NCBI GenBank assembly: GCA_027625915.1
Contig: JANTQA010000047.1
Coordinates: 3,162,001-3,226,000 of the forward strand
DNA length: 64,000 nucleotides
Direction: 5' to 3'
DNA from: Anaeramoeba flamelloides
Taxonomy: Eukaryota > Metamonada > Anaeramoebidae
Below the pieces are notes generated by a model. It had not been told where the DNA came from, did not search any database, and saw nothing but the letters and a program-made list of their open reading frames with translations. This document shows positions 1 to 9,389 of the stretch, in pieces; position 1 is the stretch's first letter, and each line of letters begins with the position of its first letter. Made by a program: the position numbers and the translations under genes.

Positions 1-137
1 AAAAGATTTTTTGGGTGACATGGAATATTGAGACTTTTGATACCAAAAGATAAATTTGTTTCTCTATTTGTGAAAAGAAATAAGTAAAACCGAGGGAAAT
101 CTTAATTTTTTCAATTGAAGATCATTTTTTTTTGTTT

Positions 138-1230
138 AAAATTTTGTTTATTTTCAAAATAATTTTGGATCTCGAAATGTGTTTATGGGAGTGTTTGAAA
201 TTAATCCTAAATTAAATGAAAAAGAGGACCCTAGGGAGTGTGTATTTTAAACAAATCTTTTCTTTTAGAAGACCAAACAAGAAAGAAATGCTTTCCATAT
301 AAATTTGTAGAAATCAAAAATGCAGAAAAAAAAATTTCACAAAAGCTTATTTTAGACAATTTCTTTCTTCATTATCTTCATGGTTTGTTTGAATTCTAAC
401 AATTTCCCGAATTGAATTTCTCGCCCCATTACTATTTATAATTATTTTACAAAATATTTTTTTCGAAATTTATTTCCAAATGTTTTTTCAAATATTATTA
501 TAAAAATAAGCCAAAACAAAGAATACTGTATCAAAAGTTAAAGTTAAAGGAATTGAATTTTTTAAATCAAAAAAAATTACAAAAAAAGTCCAACCCAAAT
601 AAAAAGAAATTAATGGAGAAAAAAATCAAACCATATCAGAATTATTTTTAGTTTTTAATTTAATAGAAAATAAATAATTATCAAGTCAAACAAGTATATC
701 CAATAAATTTTTATTTCTGAAGTAGAATTTAAAAAATATCCTATTTTCTGAACCCAAACGAGAATTAGTTGAATTAGCTAAAAATAGGAATTAAAAATTC
801 ATTTTGGAAAATTCTTTAGAAATAACAAGTAATTTGTTTCACAAAAATTTTTCAAACAAAGGTATTTCCATCAAGAATTAAAAATAAAATCAAGCTGGAA
901 AGAAGTAATTGTATCAAACATTACAAATAAGATCAAGCAATAGATGATTTTTTTTTACTTTTTTCTTGATCAATTTTTTCATTTTTTTGATTTCCATTTT
1001 TTAATAGACATGTAAATTGTATTATACCAAGTATATATCCGACACTCATATTTATTAACATACTAATGTGTTTGCTTCAAGAAATGATTTGAATAATTCA
1101 GTTTCAGATAAACCCTGGCATCCAAAAATTGTAAAATGTACTTACCCCTTAAATTAACCTCTTACTATAAAAAAATCATCTTATAGAATTAATCTAAATT
1201 TCAAATAATCTTGACCGCCTCATGAAATTG
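138..1230 (+). repeat. Dispersed repeat G, copy 1 (about 1.1 kb)
   Basis: This segment aligns by eye, in reverse complement, with 18180-19275 in a VPS18 intron. Shared blocks include ttttggatct, aacaaatcttttctttt, aataagccaaaa, aaataacaagtaatttgtttcac and caagaaatgattt in the same order, with many substitutions and small gaps between them. A partial third copy may lie at 55130-55510. It is probably an old transposable-element relic of unknown class; no recognisable protein is encoded. Confidence 0.7.
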
Positions 1231-1374
1231 AAAAATGAAGTATATCTAATTACTTTTGTTCCAAACTCGCTTTAAGTGTTATTTTCCGAAATGAATTTTT
1301 TTTTTTTTTTTCTCATTTTTGATAAGTTCTAAATTCAGCTATTAATTTCAAATTAATTCATTTATATTTGATAC

Positions 1375-1376
<2 letters not shown>

Positions 1377-1428
<52 letters not shown>

Positions 1429-1429
1429 T
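1377..1429. repeat. ATT trinucleotide microsatellite
   Basis: About 17 uninterrupted copies of the trinucleotide ATT lie in intergenic DNA. A shorter AAT run lies nearby at about 1692-1715. Confidence 0.95.
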
Positions 1430-2309
1430 AAAGTGGTTTTTAACGCCACTTAAAAATTCATTTTTCCGAATTTTTTATTTTAGGAATTGTATTAATGACT
1501 TAAAAATAAATTTATGTTTCACTAAGAGCAATAATTGTTGACTATTTTTTTATAATATTATAAAAATTATTATTTATTTTTCTATATAATGTTTATTTTC
1601 CAAAATTTGATTTTGAAGTTATTTGAGTTCCAATTTCTTCTTTTTTTTTTTTTTTTTTTTTTGATTGTTTGAGGTGGCTGGTGGATAAACTAAATAATAA
1701 TAATAATAATAATAACGTTGGTAAGTTTGTTGATAATTATATCTGTAAAAAACAGAACTTGTATATGATTAGATTTAAAAAAAAAAATCAACTAAAACTG
1801 AAGAAACTAAAGTGGAAGTAATGTGAACTAAAGCGATTGTAAATGAATGAAGGTAACTGGAGTTCGACTGAAGTAAAATGAATTTAACTGAATCACTTTA
1901 TGATATAATCTGATCATTTCTTAATTGTATTGAGTTTATATTGCGATTCTCGATTTTATACTTGATTTTTATGAAAATAAATTTTGAAAATTTTTCTCAA
2001 GAAAAAAATAAATAAATCAACCAAGAAAAAAATAATATTAAATAAAAATAAGTATTCGAAAAATAAAAAAAACACTTTATATACGCACCTTACATGTGGT
2101 GTTCATATTTAAAAGTTAATAAAGTAAAGAAATTGATTTAATTCATAGTTGATCAAATATTTCGTCCTTTTTGTAAAAAAAAATATAAATAATGATTTTG
2201 CTCTAAAAATTTTCCATACAAAAAAAAACACCAACTTCATCCCCATATAATTACAAAAAACCTTTAAATTAATTTTTCATTTTTTGGTTATTTTTTTACT
2301 CACTTTTAT

Positions 2310-2480
2310 TTTTATAAAACTAAATCTAGTTTAAAATACTTCTAATGCTTGTATTTGAAAGATTCTTTTGACTACTCTTTGAATTAGGAGTCACAAATTT
2401 AGACACTTCAAAATTCCCTCTTTAACAGGTTAAGAGCCATAGAATACTTAAACCTTATCAATAAAGTCTACTAATCTCTT
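2310..2480 (+). repeat. Dispersed repeat E, copy 1
   Basis: This stretch matches 22590-22760 in the same orientation. Shared blocks are aaaatacttctaatg, actctttgaatta and ctctttaacag, with scattered changes between. It is intergenic here, while the second copy lies in VPS18 intron 4. Its class is unknown. Confidence 0.65.
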
Positions 2481-3639
2481 TTATTTAATGCTCTTCTTTC
2501 TCATTTTTATAGTCTATGTTTAGAATTAAAAAAAAAATACTTTTGTGCATTGTTTAAAGAAAAGTTATTTATATGAGTCAAAATCTTTCCTATATTAAAG
2601 TTATGGTATTAAAACGTAAAATAAAATTTAGAGTTTCAAGCAGTGCCGTAGAGTGCCAGGGTTTTCTAAAATTCAAAAGAATAGATAGAAATCTTTGATT
2701 TTACTTATTTTTTTAAAATTCTGGAAAAACTAAGCGCGGTTTTTTTTTTTTAATTTGAGAAATAAACCGAAAATTAAATAAACTTTCAGTCTATAATCAA
2801 ATTAAAAAAAAAATAACGCACTAATAGGTAATTTTGTTGAATAAAATATTTCAATAATAGTAAGAAGAAAATAAATAATATAGGTAATATTGTTGTAATG
2901 TCCACAGTTCAAAAAAAATTTAGAACAAAAAAAAATCATATTCATGGAAAGTAAATTGAATAAATAGAAAAAAAAAAAAAAAACAAAAGAGATGCTTCCA
3001 TTAAGATTATAAATAAGTCAATTTTTTTTGAAAAATAGCTTCTATTGTTTAAAAAAACTTCATAGAAATATTAGTAATTCTCAGATGCATAGTATTCTTC
3101 TTATTTTTCATTCATCGTTACCAAAGGATAATTAAACGAACTAAAAGATATTCCAAATAACAAATGTTAAGCCACATTGACAGAAACAAATATTATATAT
3201 ACCTAATAAAAATTTTTTTGTTTAAATGTTAAATGGTTTTTAAGTTAAATTTAAACCAACTTTATGTGGAATTTTGTGTTACAAAGAACCCATTTTTATT
3301 TTTTTACTTTTTAATTAAAATTTATCTGAAATCTTACTTAAACATTTAAAATAAAAAAAATGAAATACCCATTTTTAAAATTGTACTTTACTATTTAATT
3401 TATTCTTAACCTTTTTCGAAAAGTTTTTTTTTGATTTAAATACACAAAACATCTTAAAAGTTGCACTTGGTGGTTATTTTTACAAGAATATACCTGATTC
3501 AAAAGTACCACCTTCCCTCGATAATGATCAATTAAAAAATGAATTAATTGAATAGACCTTGATTTTTTTTGTTAATTCTTTAATAATGAACTAATTTTGA
3601 TAAAATTCTATATTTGATTTTTTTATCACAAATACTACT

Positions 3640-4340
3640 AGAATTATAAGAAGAAAAATGCAAGATCTGTCAGTTCTTCAAAATAATAAATAAAGGAGTT
3701 TTATTTTGAAAATAATCCCATTCTACATTCTTAAAAAAATATGGAATAATAAGTATTCTTAGATATCTGAAATAATTCTTTTTTATATACTAATACAATT
3801 TCATCTTGGTAGAATTCATTTTGAGTATTTTATATAAACTCAATTTCAATTTTTAAATTTATTTGTCAAATTAAAAACTTTTTAAAAATCAAAGTAATTT
3901 TTGACAAATAAAAAAATCTAAAGAAACGAAATTTTCAAAGAGAGACAATACAGATGATCTCCAAAACTCACACCCAATAACAGCTATAACAGCACACCTC
4001 TTTAAATATTGCTTTAGTTTTGAAATAGTTCTAAGATAAGAGGATATATTAGTGAATGAAGAAACACTAAAAATTGAAAATTGCAGAACAACACTTTGAG
4101 GTAAAAAAAAACTTTCCATACCCTAATGATCAGAACTTTAAAAAGAAGAAACTCACACAACCATTCTTCTCTTTATATAAATAACATATTAATTCCAAAT
4201 AGAGGAAAAATAAACCGCAAATTTTTAATCGAGGTCGATTCATTCTTACAAATTAATTTGCCCAAGCTCTATAAATTAAAGATATCAAACAAAATAACTC
4301 TTTCAATCTTTAAAAATTAACACACTTAACATGAAAAAGA
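3640..4340 (+). repeat. Dispersed repeat A, copy 1
   Basis: This aligns in the same orientation with 7750-8380. Shared blocks include tcagttcttcaaaata, cttagatatctgaaa, ttaaaaactttttaaaaat and atctccaaaactca. Two short open frames here (minus 3889-4119 and plus 4126-4320) are not kept open in the second copy, so they are unlikely to be genes. It is an old duplicated or transposed segment. Confidence 0.65.
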
Positions 4341-4661
4341 TCAATTTCAAAAGTGTAAATAATTACTTTCACCCTTAAAATGTTTCGAAGAAAATAATAC
4401 CTAAGAATTACAAAATTAACAATCACTAGTATTTGTTTTACAAAAAATGAAATAGTGCCAAAAAGAATAGCCAAAAATAAAAAGAACAAAAGCTTGAATC
4501 AAATAAAATAAAATAAAAATTAAGAAAAAAACCCAAATTAACAAAGAACCAACTTTTTTGTTCTGTTGATCAAAAACAAAAAGAAAGGTTAATCTTTTCC
4601 AACAAAATTATTATTTTTTACTAACATCCGATTAACGATCACAGCCAATACAATATTCAAA

Positions 4662-5471
4662 TTAGTTATTTTTATGGTAATACTTATTTCTTCTTCTTTG
4701 AAGGTACCGATTATAAATATTGTAAGGGTTAATTTTATTCCATAAAAGGTGAATAGTTGATGACATGAAATCTTTACCATTTTGAATATCTTCTTCTTCA
4801 GCCAAGGAGGTGGTTAAAAGATAAACGGACATGACCAATGCGAAAACTAAACGGTCAAGTGTCATCTTTTGGGAGGAGAAGAGGATCAAAATGGGGCCAA
4901 GAAAGATTGGGGATTTGTCTCTTGAGAGCAATTGATTAAATTTGCTCTTGGTGTCCAATTTGTCTGCATCAAATAAGCCATAAATAGCAAGGTTGACTCC
5001 AAACAAGCTCATTAAATAATATTTGGTTAGTTGATAGATTGTAAAAGAAAACCCAAAAATGAAGAACAGCTTTGGGATCAACGCTGATTGGGATTGCCAG
5101 TAGACTTTTTCATTGATTAAGGGTATCCAACAGACAATAATTGTAATGATCGCCAAAGAACTAACTGTGGTCGTAAATTTTACACACATGTTCATTCCAC
5201 CTAACTTTCGGAATAAAGGTGTTAAATAGACACGAATGAATAGCTGTACAAAGAAAAAGAGGAAAAGGAGCCCGCCATTCCACATGTACCTTTTGGCGTT
5301 TGTATCCAAATATTTTGATAAAAAGACTTCAGGATCGTAAATTGGTTGAATGAAATGGAATGGATAATTGGTTGGTGACAAAAATTTATAAATTACATAG
5401 AAAAAATATGTGTTCACAGTGAAAAAAATCAAGTTAAGGATTTGGTTTCCGATTTTTTGTAAGATCCCCAT
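4662..5471 (-). CDS. Multi-pass membrane protein, NnrU/MddA-like methyltransferase family
   Basis: The protein has 269 residues and about six or seven hydrophobic segments, for example near residues 10-30, 68-90, 105-125, 133-160 and 210-225. The C-terminal half reads like the membrane methyltransferase group that includes NnrU, MddA (methanethiol S-methyltransferase) and isoprenylcysteine methyltransferases. It has KSPIFLGPIL, then KMTLDRLVFALVMSVYLL, then an acidic AEEEDI. This parallels the family's RHP-x-x-x-G, MT-x-x-x-L-x-F and EERDL pattern, the SAM-binding end of the fold. The usual His of the RHP motif is Ser here. The family is best known from bacteria, so the substrate in this organism is unknown. 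The chosen start is the Met at 5471, before MGILQKIGNQ. The tail after about residue 230 is basic and does not match the family. No intron was needed. An unrelated polytopic protein remains possible. Confidence 0.6.
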   Translation of the reverse strand: MGILQKIGNQILNLIFFTVNTYFFYVIYKFLSPTNYPFHFIQPIYDPEVFLSKYLDTNAKRYMWNGGLLFLFFFVQLFIRVYLTPLFRKLGGMNMCVKFTTTVSSLAIITIIVCWIPLINEKVYWQSQSALIPKLFFIFGFSFTIYQLTKYYLMSLFGVNLAIYGLFDADKLDTKSKFNQLLSRDKSPIFLGPILILFSSQKMTLDRLVFALVMSVYLLTTSLAEEEDIQNGKDFMSSTIHLLWNKINPYNIYNRYLQRRRNKYYHKNN

Positions 5472-5959
5472 TTTGGAAGAAAAGATTTGGTTTTTTCAGA
5501 AAAATGAAAAAGGGAAAAAAATGAACAGATCCGATCAAAACTTGAATAGTTAATTGTAAAAAAGTAAACATTTTGAGAAAGTAACCTTTTTTTGGAAATC
5601 CTGTCCAGAGTAATCAAATGCTTCAAGGAATTGATTTAAAGACCTTTTATGTAAATTGTTACATCACTACACAATTGAAAGTAATTGAAAGAGGACTTTT
5701 ATATACAATGAATGAATTAACTCAATGAATCGGATTAAATATTAGATTTTTCAAAATAGTATATTAGAACACTTTGAAGGAAAAATCAACTTTTAGTGTT
5801 CGGGTAATTATGTAGCGTTTTATAAATTTGGTCTCAATGATTTGAAAGAACTCACAAATTGAAAAAAATTATATTGAATTACAGTAGTCAAAATAAAGCG
5901 TGCCAAACAATTTAATAACCGAGTTTCAAAATAAAAAGCATGTTTTTTTGTTCTAGAAG

Positions 5960-6340
5960 ACCTATACCTTAACTAATTGAAGAAACTGATAATAAACCCT
6001 AAAAAAAAATATGGTGTTGGTTTCTTAAAGTTCTATTATTTAAAGAAATTCTAAAAATGAAGGATCAAATTGGAATGTTTTTTTCTCAAAAAATGATTAA
6101 ATTTCTCAGTAAATTTTCGAAGGAGTTTATTATCAAAAAAACTAAAAAATTTCAAATAAAATTAACAATATTACCAACTAATTAAAAGTATTTGCATGAA
6201 TAATTTTAATTTTACTGGAAATAACCAGACCTTTACTTTCAAAATTAATTTGAACTTAGGTATACTATTGGGTAGTAGATTGGATGTTGACTTGGTACAA
6301 GAAGAAAAGAAAAGCACAGATAATATTTTGAAACAACTGA
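5960..6340 (+). repeat. Dispersed repeat C, copy 1
   Basis: This matches 42570-43150 in the same orientation, with a larger spacing in the second copy. The clearest blocks are gataataaac followed by ttggtttc and taaagttct, then ggtatactattgg and ggaacaagaaga or a close variant. A further weak relative of the middle part may lie near 58790-58880. Confidence 0.5.
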
Positions 6341-7749
6341 TTATAGTCTTTGTGCATGCATTATTTTGATCACTGTACTCCACTACTATCATTTTAAATC
6401 CGAATAAAGGGAAGAGATTTTTTAAGAACATAACCAATAAATTTAAATAAGAAAATCAGCTCTCTTCATTAGTCTTCTGAAAAAGAAAAGACGAAAAACG
6501 CCAAAGATTTAGTTATTTTCTGGGAATCTCCAGTCTTAAATTTTAATAATTATTTCTAAAGGATATTTAAACTTAAACCAAGCGCCTCCTCTTTTTTATA
6601 GCTGGTATCTTGTTTAAGTGGTTTAAAAAACAAAATTAAATTAGAATACACTTTTTATTACTTTTTAGTAATTTTTTTCACATTTATTCTGTTAATTTGG
6701 ATTTTTACACACTTTGATGTGATCTGAAAATTATGTTTAATCTTAATATACTATTTTTTCATGTGTAAATACTTTAAAATATATAAATAACCCCAATTCT
6801 GGTTAGGATGGTGGTGATTTGTGGTTTGATAAAAAAAAATCCCTTGTTTTTTTTTTTTCAAATCACAGCAAATTAATGATTTATATTTTTTATTTTTTTA
6901 ATTCAAAAATTCTTTTTTAAAATTTTTCTCAATGATCTATATCATTATATATATATCCCCAAAGATTTTATAATAACTTGATTTTTTTATTCATTAACAT
7001 ATTTTTTTCTTTTTCAAATTTCAAATTGTTTTTAAAAGTCTAGTAAAATCAAATCTTCCTAAATAACCAGAAACAATTACATTTTTGAAAATAAAATAGT
7101 ATTTTTGACTTAGAAAAATATCTTTGATTTAATACGTAAAAACTATATTTAATCCCCATTTTTAATAATTTGAATTTTTTGAAATACTTGAATCTTTTTT
7201 TTTGTAATTAGTTTTTTTTTTAATGGAGATATTTGTTCTTTTTTTTAAGAAATTTTAAATTTTTAATTTTTCCAATGAGGATCTTAGGAAATAATCTTGT
7301 TCTGTTAATTCTCTGGCTGTTTTTAATTGATATTTTGATTTTTTTTTTTTTTTGTTATTTGAATTTTTTGTAATTTAATTATTTTAACTTTTTTTTTTAT
7401 AATTCTATATTTTGACAATGAGAAATCCTATTGAATTTTTTTAAAAGTTATTTGATTTTTTTGATATAAAAAGAAATACAATTTCTCAATATCCCTTGTG
7501 TTAATCAAACACTCCTACAGTATAGAATAAATTCTCAGGGTGTAACAAAACTCTTTTTCAAAAATTTTGACTCTTTTTGTAATGGAAATGAAAGTTGTTT
7601 TGAGGGGGTTTATTCCATATTCTTCTCACAAAAATATTTTAATTTCTAGATTAAAATGGGCCTACTTCGATTTTTTGAAATTCTTCTTATAATGATAAAT
7701 TTTTGTTCAAAGTTTAATATTTTATTTAGTTGTTCCAAATAATATTAAT

Positions 7750-8380
7750 AATTTAAGAATAAAAAATTAAAATATATCAGTTCTTCAAAATATTAATTAG
7801 AGGGGTTATATTTTAAAAATTATATCTGTACCCAGACTCAAAAAATATATAATAATTTTTAATCTTAGATATCTGAAAGATTTCATTTTTATAAAAAGCA
7901 TTAATTACCATTACTTAGAAGTCATTTTGTGTAAATAATTGAACACAAATTTAATTTTTAAGGGTATGTGTACAATTAAAAACTTTTTAAAAATTAAATG
8001 TATTTATTAACAATTAAAAAAATCAAACTAAACAAAATTCTCAAAAAGAGACAAGAAAAATAATCTCCAAAACTCATAACCAACTACAATTATAACAAAA
8101 TGGCCTCTTTAATTATTGATTTAGTTTTGAAGATATTTCAAAGATAAGTGGAATTATTACTTAATGAAGAAATATAAAAAATTGAAAATGATAGTATAAC
8201 TTTGTTTGACTTGAAAATAAGGTACCTATTTTACTGATCAACTTATTAAAGAGAAGAAATTCGCCCAAGAATCCGAATCTTAACAAAAATAATAAATTGT
8301 TTCCAAACAGTGGAAAACTGAATAGAAATTTTTAATCAAGGTCAATTCAATCATTTTTTCTAATTTACAAATTTATTTTT
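7750..8380 (+). repeat. Dispersed repeat A, copy 2
   Basis: This is the partner of 3640-4340 and shares ordered blocks over about 600 bases. It runs straight into repeat B copy 1 at its right end, so A and B could be parts of one longer ancestral element. Confidence 0.65.
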
Positions 8381-8469
8381 TGCATTTTTAAATCGTTTTT
8401 TTTTTATTTTTATATGTTTTTCTTTTTCTTTTTCTTTTTTTTTAATTTTGTCTTTTTTTTTTTTTTTTT

Positions 8470-8905
8470 GAAATTTTGGTTTAAGAAATATTTGTTATTC
8501 TTTTTTGAGGCTTTTTCTTTTCTTTTTTTGTTAAAGATCTAGGTGGAAAAAAAAAAGATCTTTGAAAGGCCAATAACCATTGAGAAAATTTCAACTATAA
8601 CATATCTATCAAATGATTTTAATTATAAGCAAAAAAAAACTTCTTGTCAAACTTTTTTTCAGTGAAAGTTCAGTAATAAAAAGTTGGTAATGTAAATTTT
8701 AAAAATTGTGACTCACCTTTTTCTTAGTTTTTCGTTTTATTTTTTTTAATATTTAAAATATCAGGTTGTTAAATATTTAGAATCATTTAAAAGTGAATTA
8801 TTAATCAAATTTAATTATTAGTTGTTCTTGAATACTAAAGCAAATATTTTTTTTTTCAATTTTATATTTCAGTCAAGTCCCAATTTTAGAAATGGGGTTT
8901 AGAAC
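8470..8905 (+). repeat. Dispersed repeat B, copy 1
   Basis: This aligns in the same orientation with 54540-54990. Shared blocks are aaagatc with gtggaaaaaaaaa, ctttttttcagtgaaa, tcaaatttaattatt, ttgttcttgaatactaaa and tttcag near the end, followed by gaaatggtgttta or a close variant. Confidence 0.7.
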
Positions 8906-9319
8906 CCTAAGGTAATTTTCTAAATTTCTTTTGATTAAACAAGAATTTTTCTTTGTGTATCAAACCTCAAATAGGATAAAATATTAAATCTTGAAAATTT
9001 GACCAAAAAAAATTTGTAATTAAACGATCAAAAATATAAACCAAAAAAAAAAAATTGTTGATTTCATTTGAAATTTTTTTTAATTTTATTGAAAAAATTA
9101 ATAGTTTAATGGGATAAATATTTGAATGATATGAAGGATCGATTTCATTTGAATAATTCATTTTTTGAAATTAAATAATATTTTTAACCAAAATAAATGT
9201 AGATTAAAAATGAATTAAAAAAATTTATCAAAAGAGTCAAAGGTATCTCAATATATGTATATATAAAGATAGATAAACAGATTGAGGCATTTCTGTCGAT
9301 AATTCTAGTTTGTATTTTG

Positions 9320-9353
<34 letters not shown>

Positions 9354-9389
9354 CGATCAAAAATAATGAGAAAAAAAAAAAACCAAAAG

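Larger units (their letters stand above)
1..4661. other. Intergenic region, repeat-rich, no supported gene
   Basis: This stretch is AT-rich with frequent poly-A and poly-T runs and stops in all frames. The two short open frames near 3889-4320 fall inside a dispersed repeat (family A) and resemble no family I know. It holds repeat G copy 1, repeat E copy 1, repeat A copy 1 and an ATT microsatellite, each listed separately. No promoter or RNA gene could be recognised. Confidence 0.7.
5472..9389. other. Intergenic region, repeats only
   Basis: AT-rich DNA between the membrane-protein gene and Tudor-SN. It contains repeat C copy 1, repeat A copy 2 and repeat B copy 1, plus many poly-T tracts. 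Short open frames at 6171-6437 and 8967-9161 on the minus strand have T-rich, low-complexity translations and no family signal. Confidence 0.7.

Noticed and set aside
3889-4320. Two adjacent short open frames on opposite strands
   Set aside because: Both lie inside dispersed repeat A, are not open in copy 2 and show no family signal.
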